A stretch of 64,000 bases of DNA from Selaginella moellendorffii (taxonomy: Eukaryota > Streptophyta > Lycopodiopsida > Selaginellales > Selaginellaceae). The notes beneath the pieces are model-generated. The model was given only the letters and a program-made list of their open reading frames with translations, was not told where the DNA came from and ran no database searches. Made by a program: the position numbers and the translations under genes. How positions within the stretch are numbered: position 1 is the stretch's first letter; the number at the start of each line of letters is the position of its first letter. Shown piece by piece: positions 18,701 to 31,890 of this stretch. The stretch covers positions 322,498 through 386,497 of the forward strand of contig NW_003314389.1 of the NCBI RefSeq assembly GCF_000143415.4. Reading direction: 5' to 3'.

Positions 18701-20199
18701 AAGAGTCAGTGATTGTTAGTTCCTTGTTGGATTTACATTGGGATATATCAATCATTATTAATTTTTCTTATGCTTATTATGAAGTGAGTTACATCTTGCT
18801 ATACAAGATGGATTGATGGAGGATTAGTTTGGTGATCACTTGTTGAGCATAGCTTCAATATGCTTGGCTTTTGGATTGATGCAGACATGTTTTTTATTAG
18901 TTTTGGCATTATGAAGTCTGGATTATAGATGTGTTGAGGAGGATATTGTGAGTTGTACCATGATTTCTTCTTTAGCATTGAAATTAGTTCATGCGAGACT
19001 CATGATCATTATTAGGCAAAACTTAATTAGGGACTTCTTTGAACTTTTGGTTCTTTGAGTTTTCATGTTTATGGTCCATTTGTTAAAAGTTATTGGGGAA
19101 GGCAGTTTAGCTCATTAGCTTCGATATTGCAGTTAGCTTTTGCATCTAGCAATTATTGTTGATTTAGAATGATTTGTCATTCTTCGGGATGGTAGATTCT
19201 TTTCTTTGACAATGATTATGCATCTCTTCATTGATAGGATGATTGATAATCTTTCATGATAGTTAGTTATTCTTCTTAGTGTCTTTTGGGTTTTTGCATT
19301 ACCACATGTTCTTTATGGTTCAGTTTGGATTGGTCTCATGGGTTTTAGACATCGGTAGGATGTTGCTGATACTTGCTTAAGCAACTTGAGTTCCTTTGTA
19401 TTGTTAACTAGGATCTATTCAAATTCGCTAGTGCGATAGTTGGCATGAATAAGTGTTTGTTAATCTTGCCACATTCATTTTGTTGTGTTAATTGTTGCTT
19501 AAGTTAGTTTTGATAGATTTGGATATTATTTCTTTTGGGTGATACATTCACAAACATTTTGCTTGTCAATCAATGATATTTTTTGTTCTTTGAGTTATCT
19601 TTTTTAAGTTATTTGGCATTCTATCTACAATATTTGGTAGTTAAGTTTTATCATTGAGTTTTCTAGATGATACACTTGCTATTGAGTTTTGTTGGATTGT
19701 GCATCTTATGTTTTCCAACTATAACAATCTTTTAGGTTCCTGTACTCTAATATTGGTTTATCGAATGATAACTTACTTGGAATACTTTTGTGTTCTAATC
19801 TAAGATTTATTCACTAATAATTAAGTCTCTAAGATATCATTATCTTTGACTTTGATATTAACCATCTATTAATCTTTTAGTTTGGGCCAGTATAGGTAGA
19901 TTAGCTTCAGCACTTCGTGTGCATAGTGAAATCTTTAGTTATGGGGTAGCTACTATCGATTAGTTACATCACCTACCTCTTTGTCGATATTCCTTATTCT
20001 GTTAAAAGGGCATGACCGTGTAAACAACTCTAACTGCTTGTTTACAGTAGGCATTGAAGTAGGAGTTAGTGCTAGAGTATCCGCAAGAGTAGGAGTAGGC
20101 GCAAGAGTAGGAGTGAGAGTAGAGAGGCTATCAATTACTAGTTACTGGTTATTGATTATTGATGACTAGCTACTGCAAGAGGTCGGTGATTACTCTACC
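15784..20199. repeat. Non-coding retroelement-derived sequence
   Basis: No protein frame of substance. It starts with TGTAGCACA, like the end of the chromovirus LTR family, and 15784-15860 matches 38947-39020. The stretch 17280-17960 matches 43440-44000 in reverse complement. The stretch 19880-20040 matches 31615-31735 in reverse complement. It is T-rich on the plus strand and is probably the internal part of a long non-autonomous LTR element. Confidence 0.55.
20060..20125 (+). repeat. Short GT/AG-rich tandem repeat
   Basis: Repeats of the type AGAGTAGGAGT(A/G)GGCGCA, about 12-18 bp, five or so units. Confidence 0.6.
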
Positions 20200-20506
20200 T
20201 GTTATGATCCGGTGCAAAAAGACAGAGATCTAGTCACCCTAGACTATGCTATGCCACCTCTTGAGGTTCCTCACTACCCAACCACCCCCGAGCTACCTCA
20301 AAAGCTCCATTGCGCCGCCGCTCCACTATGAGCCCTAGAGTAAGGTTGAGTCCCTTACCCTAACATGCCTTAATATACCCTTGAGCCTCCCTTTGACCGA
20401 CATTGACCACATGGTCAAAGCTGGTGCTTAACAATTTTTCCCCCCAACAAAGTCCTTGTCCCAAGGATGAGTTGTACCGGTGATCACCCTTTTTGAGGAA
20501 CCTTGC

Positions 20507-21585
20507 TCAAGCTCTTAGTCCATCTTCCATAGTCATATACATCAAGGAGGCATTGGGCCCATCACTCCGAGATAGTACACCTATCACATGGCTAACATAA
20601 AATACCAGATGGATTTTCACCCCAGCTGGCAGCCACACCCAATAAGCTGCTTTACCAATGCGCTCTAGCACTTCACATAGACCAGCATATCGATGGAAAA
20701 GTTTATCACTCTTCCTTGTCCGTAAAGGCACCAAGGTGTTCCGCCGCTCACTTGACAGAAATATCATTTGCACAAAGACGAGATCACCCACTTTATATTC
20801 CTGAAATTGGTGATGCTCATTGGCAAAACTTCTTTGCTCTATCCTGAGCTGCTTGCAAATTCCGTTTGCACACCACTAGAATCTCATCAAGTTCTGTGGC
20901 CAGATCAGTCGCCTCAGAATCAAGCTTTTTTTGAACGTTCTGACTCAAATGCAATCCCTACTCCACTATTATTTGAGGATGCCTTCCAAATATGGCAAAG
21001 TAAGGACTTAGTTTGGTTCCACTGTGTTGGCGATTGTTGTAAGAAAATTGCATCAATAGAAGATATAGATCCCACTGTTCTTACCTTTGACCAATGCTAC
21101 AACGTAGGATATCCTCCACCACCTGATTCACACACTCAAGAGTTTCAAAGTCACTTACATAGCCTTTCCAAAGCTTTTCCAAAAGTTTGAGGCAATGACA
21201 GTCTTCTGAAGAGCGAACAACCACACATACTTTGTCAACCTATCCACTATGACCCATAGTTGCTTCTTTTGCCTCTGTGTTCGTGGCAAACAAGTGATGA
21301 AGTCCATAGAGATACTACACCAATAGCTCTAAGGAATAGTTAAGGTTGCAAAAGTCCCCCCGGCTTCTCCCATGGCACCTTAACCCACTGACAAAGCTCA
21401 CATGATTTACAATACTTGAGGATATCAGCCTTCATATTCCTCCAATAAAAATTGCACTTAATTAAGTTATATGTCTTCTTCCCCCCAAAACGACTGGCCT
21501 CTAGACGATCATAATAGTGGAATAGAACTTGTGAACTTGTGATGGGAATAAAACTCCCATCCACCAATGAGAAAGAGGCTTCCAT
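20507..21585 (-). pseudogene. Integrase fragments
   Basis: Zinc-binding region at 21585-21340 (FHYYD...SCELCQWVK), core pieces at about 21330-20850 with many stops, and a C-terminal part at 20791-20507 (KLFHRYAG, VLERIGKAAYWVWLP) that matches the usual KLxPRYxGPF ... IGxVAYxLxLP pattern of gypsy integrases. Confidence 0.8.
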
Positions 21586-21938
21586 CTAGTCTCACAAAGA
21601 GGCCACCTTAGCATTCTAAGCCTAGGCATGCTCAACCAACTGGCGCCACAAAACTCTCCTCTTGTGGCTTCTTCCACTCAAATGGCACATTCTTGCGTAA
21701 CAACTGCGTCAAAGGAATAGCCACCTCTGCAAACTTATGCTAGAAACATCGGTAATAACTAGCCATACCAAAAAAAACTATGCAACTCGGCCACTGTAGT
21801 CGGCATAGGCTAGTTTTCCACCACATCCACCTTCCTTGGATCCGTCTTGACACCCTTAAATATCACAATATGGCCTAAATATTTGACCTCCAACTTTGCA
21901 AACTCACATTTGCTCTTCTTTGCATAAAGTTTGCTGTC

Positions 21939-22202
21939 TCAGAGTAACAAAAGAACCTTGTGCAAATGCACCTTATGCTCCTCTATATTCTTGCAAAAAA
22001 CAAGAAATTCATCCAAAACAAGCTCCACAAAATCATGAAGATAATGCCCAAATACCTCTGTCATCAATCGGGTAAATATGGCTGGTGCATTCGTCAAACC
22101 AAATAGCATAACAGTAAACTCAAAATGTTCGAAGCTTGTGTTGAATGTCGTCTTGAAGATAGATAAATCATCCATTGCAATATGATGATATCCACTCCTC
22201 AT
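21939..22202 (-). pseudogene. Reverse transcriptase fragment
   Basis: RT palm core: RSGYHHIAMD, FGLTNAPAIF, and LVLDEFLVF where the catalytic box should read (Y/F)xDD. The second Asp is Glu, so it is inactive. It follows the protease directly, so the start of RT is deleted. Confidence 0.8.
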
Positions 22203-22203
22203 A

Positions 22204-23526
22204 TCAATCTTGGTAAACAGCAGAGGTAGCTACACCTTCCACCATGTATGGAAGAACTCCACATGTGACCAGGCCATGCTCCACAACAAACTTTGCCGAA
22301 ACAAAGTTGTCATCACTCCCACTATCCAGTAAAATCCGCACTAGATCGCCACGGAACACGCCCTCCAGCATTAAAGCTGATTCACGAGTATCCTTGAGCT
22401 CCATCTTGTTCCACAGACAGTTGAGATGACGAGCAACGATCAAAAGTCTCTTCCTTCGACCAGAATGGTCATTCTCGTCATCCTCATGCGGCAAAATTTG
22501 CAACTTTTTAGTATCTAACTTACCATGAGTAGAGGATTGGCCATTTTTCTTGTCCTGCTGCTTGTTCTTCAACTGTGGACTATCAGCCTTGTAGTGTTCA
22601 AGTTTGCCGCAATGATGACAACCTTGTCTATAATTCTTCACAAAGAACTTCTGCTTCTTGGACCCTTTTGCATCCGAAATAGTCACCACCGACTTCAACT
22701 TGTGATGCTTGTTCCCATCCTTGTGTCCATGGCGATCATCACAACAATTCTCAACAGAAAGACTCTGCGAACACTTGCGAGACTTGTGCTTGTCATTGTC
22801 AAGTCGACGAGCCGCATCAAAGAGCTCCTCTAAACTCTTTATAGGTTAAGAATAACACAAGTGTTGCCGCATGCTCTCACTATGTAGGCCATCAATGAAG
22901 TAGGATTTGTTCTGATCTGGATCCTTCGTTGGAACACGGCTAATCAAGTGAGTAAGCTTCTCAATATAGTGCCCAAGTGTCATTTTCCCTTGCTGGAAAT
23001 ATCAAAGTTCTATGTGAGCATTCTCCATGTTGTAGTGAGGGGCAAAATGTAAATGGAAAGCAGCCTCAAACTCATCCATGGTAGACACTGGTGGTTTTTA
23101 ATCCGCAACAAGAGACTCCTCAAGCCAATTCCACCATCGAAGACCCACATCATGCAAAACTATTGGAATAGCCACTAAAGCCTTTGTATTTGGAGTTCCC
23201 CTAACAGCCAAGAACTTCTTCACATTAGCTAGCCAAGCGAGACAGTCATCCACACCACCATCACCGAAAAAGGTTGGAATCTTGAGTCGATCTACCAAAG
23301 AAGGTTTACTTGGAGCACTACCCCGTCCAGGCTTGAGTGCCTCAACACGCCCACGCATGGTATCCATCATGCCATGCATCTCATCTTGCATCTCTTGCTA
23401 ATTTCGATTAAGGGCTCCCAGCTCATGAACCACATCTTGAATGGTCCAAATCTCTGCAACTTCATTGGCACCATTGTCGGCACCACCATTGACAATAGGA
23501 TTCCAGCATTCAGCTTGGTCAGCCAT
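22204..23526 (-). pseudogene. Gag and protease of the 20.2-23.8 kb element
   Basis: Begins at ATG 23526 (MADQAECWNP). Internal stops lie at about 23400, 23100, 22995 and 22848. Gag region: PTFFGDGGVDDCLAWL ... WWNWLEESL. Zinc knuckle CHHCGKLEHYKADS has Ser for the last Cys. Retropepsin: LLDSGSDDNFVSAKFV. Typical plant gypsy gag-protease order; not functional. Confidence 0.85.
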
Positions 23527-24099
23527 CGCAACCAACTCCTCTGATACCAATGTTATGATTCGGCGTAAAAAGACAAAGATCTAGTCACTCTAAACTATGC
23601 TACGCCACCTCTTGAGGTTCCTTACCACCCAACCACCCCCAAGCTACCTCAAAAGCTCCATTGTGAGCCCTAGGGTAGGGTTGAGTCCCTTACCCTAACA
23701 TGCCTTAATATACCCTTGAGCTTCCCTTTGACCAATGTTGACTACATGGTCAAAGCTAGTGCTTAACACTACCCCTATTAATGGTTATATGTGCTTGAGG
23801 CCTACATCTCCTTCCATTTTTAACCTTGTTTCTCTTTGTCACGAGCATTTTTGGCAACTTTGAGCAACTTGTGAACAACATAAAGGGTTAGGCCATTTAT
23901 TTTGGCCAAGGGCTCTTCTTTTTGTGCTTTAGAGACGTCTACAATCTTACTACTCTTGTCAATCTAGTTGCCTTGACTGGGCATCTACAGTATTCAAGGT
24001 AATTAATGCCGGTACAGATTAAGCATGTAGTAAATTGGCACCCTTTCACCATACGTCAAGGCCCTAACGTATGGAGTAAATTTTTTGGCATCTAGAGGC

Positions 24100-26590
24100 A
24101 CCTTAAGTATGATAGAGCACCTTCTCAAGCTAAGTCTTTTTCATCCTCGACAGATTCCAATGACTTAGATCTACGAGGTATGGCACAACCACCTCTAGCT
24201 CAACCCCAGCTCCATGTTTTGCAAAAGGGGAGTGATCTACCAACTTTTTTAGGTGTTGGAACAGTCTCGCTAGCATCACATATCAATCGATTTGATTACT
24301 ACTGCACCACAAACATGATTGTTGATGATGATCATATGTGCCGCAACTTCTTAAAGTCTCTTGAAGGCAAAGCGTCAACTTGGGCAGATTCTCTTCTCCC
24401 AGAGGACTAGACGGACTTCTAGATGCTACTTGCTTCTTTTAGGGATTGTTTCATCGAAGAAAAACCCACAAATCTACTTGTCAATCACTTTTCATTCTAG
24501 CAAGGTGCTCACGAGTTTGTTCCTAACTACATCACCAAGTTTTGAGTATACTAGAAGCAATGTTGGGATCGCAGAGTGGTCCAAGATGAGCAGCAAGGGA
24601 TCATAGTATTTATAGCAGGTTTGCACGGGAATTTGCAGTAGAAACATCTTAAGAAGACATTTGAGTCTTGTCGTGAGGCATTTTTATTCGCCATGAAGCT
24701 GAAAAGAGAGCTGCTTGTGGGCTTGGGGATTGCTAGAGTTGATTTCAACCAAACCATCACCCCATTAGAGTCACCTTGTGCAGCTATTTTTCCATCAACA
24801 CCAAAGCCCATCGCCATTGAACATACACCTTTGGCTATCAAGAACTTTGCCAACGAGATGCAACAGTTGAAGCTGATCATTCTTCAGCAACAATCACACC
24901 ATGACAAATTGCTCCAAAAGCTTGTGGAGTCTAGGAAAAGGCTGTTGCACCTCGGGAATGCCAATTCAAGTCCTATTGGTGCACTCACTACGAGACGAAC
25001 ACATACAACACATAGTCCTGCTTCAAGCTTAACCTAGAGCTTCAACCTCCACCTTCACAACGTGCCTTTGCTGACAACTCCATACTATCTCATGGTCCAA
25101 ATACATACCAAAAGCAATTGGAATAACAAGCGATTAAGGTAGCTCCTTCATCAAGCAAAGGCAAAGCAATAGCCTCATCAGCCAATATGATTTTGGTAGC
25201 TAAGGAACTCTATAGACAGACATAGCAAACCACAGCCACGCAAGCCCAAACAAAGAAGAAAGCAGCCACTCAACCTGTCATGGATCTATTCTTCGTCCTA
25301 GTGCAGATTGGTAATTCCTCTTGCAAGATGGATGCTTTGGTTGACTTTGGTTTTGGAAGCAACATTATCTGTCTTGAAGCTGCCCTCTTAGCACAGTTAC
25401 AGATCACTAAAAGCTCCTTCATTTTGCTCAAAACCTTCATCAATCACACTATTCCTCCAACAGGCATTTGCTGTGGTGTCAAGGTCTTGGTGTAAGGTGT
25501 TATTTCTAAGATAGATTTCCTTATGGTTGACTACCAGCATTTTGGAACGTCCTTGTGGCAAGTCATAGCCCATTGCACCATCAACAATGTAAAAGGTAGG
25601 GCGGAAATTAGGAATGGAATCCATAGTGCCACCTTTCTCAACAACCATGGCAGAGCTCTTTCTCAGCACACCCAGAAAATTCAAGCCAAGACAATCTCCA
25701 CACAACACTCTCCTCTTGAGCTTATAAAGATTTTCTTCGAGTTAGTAGTGAAGTCACCCATATATGCGATAGATCCTTTCTCATGCAATGCAATCAACAT
25801 TGTTGGAGGTGAGTCAGACCTCTCTGGACATCTCTCAACCTCACTCTCTTTATTTGACAGTAAATTTGAGCTTCTAGCCACACCCTTTTTATTTGACGGT
25901 GAGGCTTATATTGTGCCATCTTCCATATCTAGATTTTTGGAGTGTTTCCCAATTGAGGATGGGCTTCTTGATTTATTTCTCATTTGGGACCAACTCTCTC
26001 TCATGGAGTTGATGATAAAGTCACTCCAGATTAGGTCCATCTTTCAAAGGATGCAGCCAAATTCAATTCTCTTCAGCCAATGTCTAAGGTGTTACATAGC
26101 TCCCACTAAAATCACTGTAACTGATGACTCCAAGCGTCTTTTATCATGCCATTTTTTAGAGATGAAGGGTAACATCCAGGCACACAGCTGACAGAAAGAG
26201 ACAAGCCAATTGGATGTGCTGCATGCAAGTTATAGCTCTTTGAATTCAGAATTTTCTACTGTGGAGCTATGAATACAAATCCAAGTGTATTGCATTGAAG
26301 ATTCAGCCCCAGACTTGGATTTGACTTTAGTGGAGGATCTTCCCTCACTAGCAAAATACTTGGCTTTAGTCCTTGCATTGAAGATCGTATACTTAGACCA
26401 TCAGAAGCAGAGAGAGCAAGGGACAAAGGCCTTGAGTTTGACAACAGTATTCTCTCCTTCTCCACTTTTGAAATTCTCTCCTCGCTGGACAAGCCCCTAC
26501 TTTGTCTAGCGACACATTGGAGGTGGAGCATACATGCTAGTGGATGCTGATAAAAGTGAGCTCCCACACGCTTATAACCACTCTCATCTC
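24100..26590 (+). mobile_element. Second gypsy lineage: gag, protease, integrase end; pol deleted
   Basis: Gag at about 24100-24900 (GSDLPTFLGVGTVSLASH, NFLKSLEGKASTWADSL), a retropepsin at 25280-25500 (DALVDFGFGSNIICLEAA, Gly-Phe in place of Ser-Gly), then at 26280-26590 an integrase C-terminus (LKFSPRWTSPYFV, GGAYMLVDAD, ELPHAYN). RT, RNase H and most of integrase are absent. It differs in sequence from the other gypsy elements here. Stops and shifts are many. Confidence 0.75.
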
Positions 26591-26599
26591 AAATGCTTT

Positions 26600-28424
26600 A
26601 TCCAATGAGGAGTTCCTCTTATCTTCTTTTTCTTTTACTTCCTTTCTTTCACTTTTCTTTCACACTTCTTTTCTTATTCTCAGAGGGTGTTTCTCCTCTA
26701 GACCATGGCTCTTGCCTTGGATTTTGTGCTCAGGCTGCATTGTTATTTGTATAGAGGTTCCTCACTTGGCTTAGGTTATGTTCTAGGTTCTTTGGCTTAC
26801 CATTACTCTACCCCATACATTCCCCACATACATTTCATACCATTTACACTCACAAATCCATCACCAATCACTTCCAGCAGCATTGCTCGCACTTATTTCT
26901 AGATGCCCATCTTGCATCTTTCATTCTTTCACCATCATCCAGATCTTTGTTTGAGGTCATATTTACACCATACTAAGGACACACATACACACACTAGCAG
27001 CAAAACACATCACCTCATTTGGACATGCTGTTTTCAAGATATCATTCCGACTATTTGCCGATGACATGCTAGTTTTTCTAGAGCAAAACCTGTTCACTCA
27101 AAGCACCTAGGTGGATTCTTAGGCAAGGCCACAGAAGCCAAAGCCACTTTCTCTTGCTCCAGCACTCAGTGGACACATGCCACCTCTCTTTACCGGTGAT
27201 CCAACAACTATATCGTCCTTTTCAACTGTGGTTTTGTTCAGTCAAACATATTAGACCATAGGCCTAACACTTTCAAAGATGGGTATGGGTATGACCCAGG
27301 GCCAGGTATGACCACGACCCACACGTGCACTGGGCAGTGGATCGCACCGACCACCAGCCTTCTTAGAGTGCCACCACCATCTCGGCACTCTACCATATCA
27401 TTCCATCTTTCATCATTTTTACACATACCACCCTTGGACAATACATCCCCTCTTCTAGCTATCTTTCTTTCTCGATTTCAGCCAACCGTTGGAGCATACA
27501 TGAAGTCATCATGAGGCTGTATTTGCATATTACACTTTCTTGAGCTGAAATCTAGGTATGGGTTAAGCTCTTGGGGTACTCACTCTTTTCTTTCTATTTT
27601 TCTCTTGAGCTCACACTTACCTCTTTCTTTCTTTTTCCACATTTTTTTCCAGAGTTTCTACTAGTTCATGTAGTTACCAACACTTGGCATCAGTAACAAA
27701 GGTACACTCTACACTCGTTAGAGGGTTCTCTTGTGTTTGGAGTCAATGGTGGTTGCATATTAGGGTGTGGCCACTTAGAAAATATGAAAGTGAGAGAGGG
27801 AATATTTTGATTCTTAGAATATTCCCTATCTTCCTTGTATAAAACCCTTGCCCCACAAGGGCAAGGGGGGGCATTTATGAAGAGCATTGGAGCATTTCTC
27901 ATATTTAAGCGAGTGTTGGGGGAAGCGCCCCTTCTTCCCCTACACACTTTGGCTTATTCCAACATTTATTAAAAGTAACCCTAACTACCATTTTAAGGAC
28001 ATATGTCCTCATCCATATTTGACTTCCCATGATCATCAACTCTAGTCTCAAATTCATGAGCACCATCCTCAACAACATGAGGATAATCCTTTGACTCCTT
28101 TATTATTTAGGAGTCTTTATCCTTCATATGATCCCAACTATAGTTATTTATCACAACTATAATCATTAATTTGCTAAGTTAAAACATTAATAACATCCTC
28201 AACTTTTTGAGGACAACTTCTACTATTCCTAAATCCAAAAGTTGTTCCCTTATTAGTCCCTTTTTATCCACCATATTGCCAACTAGTTTATCTATAAATT
28301 AAAGTGGAGAGCCATATCCTTCCAACATACTACTCCTCAAGTATAACCCCACTCCTAGGATCTTTGAATGTCAATATCAAATAGTAATATACTTGACTGC
28401 CAATAAGAATCAAACTAAGAAATA
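26600..28424. other. Non-coding retroelement remnants
   Basis: Pyrimidine-rich sequence on the plus strand with no supported gene. The stretch 27950-28250 resembles 45900-46050 in reverse complement, so at least the right part is the internal region of a minus-strand family S element. The LTR of the preceding gypsy lineage may lie in 26650-27530, but no second copy is available to define it. Confidence 0.45.
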
Positions 28425-28700
28425 GCTCTAATACCAAATTGAGAGTGACTAGTTTTTCTATTATACTTTAATCATTTAACCACACCTTTAACCATTTGGA
28501 GGAGTCCCACTCACAACCTCAGACTTGACCTCGGGCTCCATCTTGGATTCCTTCTCAGACTCAATCTTAGACTCTTTCTCAGACTCCTCCTTAGACTCCA
28601 TCTTAGACTCCATCTCAAACTCTTTCTAGAACTCTATCTCGGACTCCATCTTAGACTCCTTTTCAAATTCTATATAGCACATGTGATCAAGGACCTTGAA
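28425..28700 (-). mobile_element. Family S: primer site and truncated 5' LTR
   Basis: Minus strand. The complement of 28425-28436 reads TGGTATTAGAGC, one change from the tRNA-iMet site TGGTATCAGAGC. The LTR edge is at 28440 and continues to about 28700 through a shortened minisatellite (ACTCCATCTTAG types), where it breaks off. Confidence 0.7.
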
Positions 28701-28849
28701 CCACTGAACAAAGGGACAGTGCCAAACTCCTAAGCATGGAGCTAAGGAGCAATGGCACTGAAGCACGGAACAACTTCCAAGCGTATAGTCCAAAGAGCGA
28801 AGGGATAGGAGTGCAAAGCAACTTAGAACAGTTCTAGAGTATCTAGCTT

Positions 28850-29507
28850 CCCAATGCCAGAACCAACACGCAACACAGAGCCAAATGGAGTCAAGTGCAA
28901 TTTCAGTATACTGGTGATCTAACGCAAGGATATGGGTACTCCACTAGCTAGCATGGAATGGAATTTGGGCTTAGACCCAAGCCATACGTAAAACAAGGAT
29001 AGGCATGTAAGTAGGAGCTAGATTATGCTTCAGGTTGGTCAACTATGCCCAACGTACCCACTATCCATACTATACATTTGGAACCCCCTTCCTGGACTTT
29101 GCATCTATACTTAGCTGGACAAAAGAGGGACTGATAAAGGGTCTAGCAATACTGACCTCTTGCCATTGTGGTAGTAAGGAAAGAGTATCCGAAAGGATAG
29201 CTGACAAGTAACTTTTGATACCCAAAGTCACATTCGCAACACTCTCCCCCTTAGGGAAGATCGACATCCTTGTTGATGCATACTCTAGTCTAGACCACAA
29301 CCAAGGAAACAACTTCAGAAAAAGTTCATGGTGATCACACTATGTGAGAAATGCACCAAATTAAATGAGTTAGGAGGCAACCTCTTTGTCTAACGCGGAT
29401 GTGCTACCAACTCAAACACCTTTTAGTTGTCGTTAATAAGGAAATGACCAACGGAGTTAGCCACCCTTGCTACTCTAGGTGTCACCCAGCTTACAAAAGT
29501 GTGATAT
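28850..29507 (-). mobile_element. Chromovirus LTR fragment and adjoining internal sequence
   Basis: LTR-related sequence 28850-29247 ends in CATTCGCAACA, followed by CTCTCCCCC (purine tract on the minus strand). Internal sequence runs to 29507 and resumes at 31505 beyond the solo LTR. A 400-bp middle section of the LTR is deleted. Confidence 0.7.
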
Positions 29508-31504
29508 TGTAAGCGACTAAATTTTCCATTCTACTTTAGTCACTTAACCACACCTTTGACCACTTGGAGGAGTCTCATTCACAACCTCCTTAAGTCCAAT
29601 TCAGGACTTGGGACCTACTAGCCCCGAGGATGGCATCCATGCCACTCATCCCTTGCACTTAGTCTAAGTGCTCCACGTGTCCAGTCCCAAGACTGACACC
29701 CAAAGGTACCATTAACATATCGGCCCGTTACGCTAAGGCCATGCCCATTCACCTTTGCCGCACTAGTGGTCCAATACCACTTGCATCACAATCCTATCTC
29801 TCCAAGACTGGGCCATCCGTCTATGAGTGGTCAACCCAAATCCACTCCTTAACATCCTTAGGATGCCTACAGACATGGGGAATAACCTTCCCCAATATCC
29901 CTTTGTCAGTTCCAACCAACTCCCTTTTCTGTCCATGGCCATGTTCGCCGACACTACCGCTACATCAAGGCCCACAGGCCCGACCACTAAGTCCCATGGT
30001 CCTCTGGGACTTCCTCACCATGTGACTGTATCCTTAGTCACTACACTAGAGGACTGCTCCTCCTCCTTTCCCCCATTTGGGACTCTGGGACAACATTTCG
30101 GAACATCGTGGGCCTACGTGAGCCCCGTGGGTACTCTCCCCACCTTCCACCTTTAGGTGCTCTAGCCATGGGCTTAGAGCGAGGTTCCGTTGAGCCACGC
30201 CTGGTATCCAAGTAGGTAGTGCCACCCACACTTGGACTGGGAGCATTAGCCAGTCGATCTCCCGAGGGAACTAGAGCCGGCTCTTGAACACTTCACCAAG
30301 CTACCCCGCTTGTCGGTCTGTATTCACTCTAGTCTTAGACTTCCCAGTGGTCAGTTTGTCACCCAACACTGGGTCTGGCCTTTCTTGGCCAAACTGGCCT
30401 TTCCTGGCCAAACTGGCCTTTCCTAGCCAAACTGGCCTTTCCTGGCCAAACTGGCTCCACTACAGTCCTCCCCCTTACTATACTTTTGGAGCTCACCAAA
30501 CCCCCCAGGGTCTGGGAGACGAACGCTTTGGGCTTTCACCGTCTCAGACTCAAACTCGGACTCGGACTCGGACTCGGACTTGGACTCGGACTCTGACTCG
30601 GACTCGAACTCGGACTCGGGCTCGGTCTCAGTCTCGGTCCCGGTCTCGGTCCTGGTCTCGGTCTCGACCTTAGACTCCATCTCGGGTCCTTCTTGGACTC
30701 CATCTCGGATTCCATCTCGGGTCCATCTCAGACTCCATCTCGGACTCCGTCTCGGTCCATCTCGGACTCCATCTCGGACTCCGTCTCGGTCCATCTCGGA
30801 CTCCATCTTGGACTCCATCTTGGGTCCATCTCGGTATCTATCTCGGGTCCATCTCAGACTCCATCTCGGTCCATCTCGAACTCCATCTCGGACTCGGTCT
30901 CAGTCCATCTCGAACTCCATCTCGGACTCGGTCTTAGTCCATCTCGGACTCCATCTCGGTCCATCTTGGACTCCATCTCGGACTCCATCTTGGGTCCATC
31001 TCGGACTCCATCTCGGGTCCATCTCGGACTCCATCTCAGACTCCGTCTTAGTCCATCTCGGACTCCATCTCGTACTCTGTCTCGGTCCATCTTGGACTCC
31101 ATCTCGGTCCATCTCGGACTCCATCTCAGGTCCATCTCGGACTCCATCTCGGACTCCACCTCGGACTCCATCTCAGACTCCACCTCGGACTCCAACTCAA
31201 ACTCCACCTCAGACTCCATCTCGGACTCCACCTGGGACTCCAACTCGGGTCCATCTCGGACTCCATCTCGGACACTTCCACGTGTCATGTGTTGGTCCTT
31301 TTGGGTCCCTTTTTGGAGCCTCGCTTATTGCTCGCATCGTGGTTGTTCCTTGAGCACTTTGTTGGGAGTTCCACTCCTGCTCTTGACCTTTCAAGTCGGA
31401 GCTTTTAGTCCAAATGTGTTACGCTCGTTTGGCTTTCGCTTTGGCCACTACCATGTGGCACCCTTCTGGCTCCACTTTGGGGCCTAGGGATTTTGTGTCT
31501 CACA
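29508..31504 (-). mobile_element. Solo LTR of family S with GATAT target duplication
   Basis: A 1997-bp LTR, minus orientation: TGTGAGACAC... on the minus strand and ...AGTCGCTTACA at its end. GATAT occurs at 29503-29507 and 31505-31509, and the flanks join into chromovirus internal sequence (compare 50654-50720). It includes the 12-bp/6-bp minisatellite (30540-31275) and a tandem TGGCCTTTCC(T)GGCCAAAC block at 30378-30455. Confidence 0.93.
30540..31275. repeat. LTR-embedded minisatellite (GACTCC ATCTCG type)
   Basis: Alternating 6-bp (GACTCG), 12-bp (GACTCCATCTCG) and 15-bp units; the complement reads GAGTCCGAGATG. The period is a multiple of three, so long frames of SDSD, LGLHLG and ESEMD repeats appear on both strands; these are repeat artefacts, not genes. 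Confidence 0.95.
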
Positions 31505-31890
31505 GATATGCCCCTGCCTACAGGGATATAGAGAGAGAAGCTAGAGGCCTGACCCTCCTAAGCAAAGAAACCAAACCCATTGGTAACATTTAGATAAACT
31601 ACTTAAACAGGCAGTTAGAGTTTTTTACACGATCACATCCTTTTAACAGAATAAAGAACATTGATAGAGAGGTCGGTGATATGACCAGTTGACAGTGTAT
31701 CCCCATGACTAGAGATTTCACTATATCTAGCAGTTGCCTGTAAAATGGTGACAGATAGTATTTGGCATGATTTTAGCATATTAGTGGCCTAACATGAGGA
31801 AGAGGGTACCCCACCCACTAGAGTAGCATGAAGTTTGGGCTTACACCCAAGTTGGATGCAGAACTAAACACTTTCCATAAAAAGCATAAA
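31505..31890 (-). mobile_element. Chromovirus internal remnant and LTR piece
   Basis: Continues the element interrupted by the solo LTR. The stretch 31610-31740 matches 50750-50880, and 31750-31888 matches LTR sequence around 52600-52700 and 53030. It then breaks into family S sequence. Confidence 0.65.

Larger units (their letters stand above)
20200..23768 (-). mobile_element. Complete but decayed small Ty3/gypsy element with 5-bp target duplication
   Basis: On the minus strand. 5' LTR 23551-23768 (218 bp), 3' LTR 20200-20433 (234 bp), ends TGTTAAGCAC...CATAACA. CTACC is duplicated at 20195-20199 and 23769-23773. The primer site TGGTATCAGAG (complement of 23539-23549) suits tRNA-iMet. A purine tract lies beside the 3' LTR (about 20434-20446, C-run on the plus strand). 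The 3.6-kb length is short because most of RT and RNase H is gone. The LTRs differ by several substitutions and indels, so the insertion is not recent. Confidence 0.92.

Noticed and set aside
24693-25037. Independent 114-codon gene
   Set aside because: Sits between gag and protease of a gypsy element in the same orientation and is most simply the end of gag.
30580-31487. Frames of 257 and 264 codons on the plus strand
   Set aside because: Lie in the minisatellite of a solo LTR delimited by GATAT duplications.
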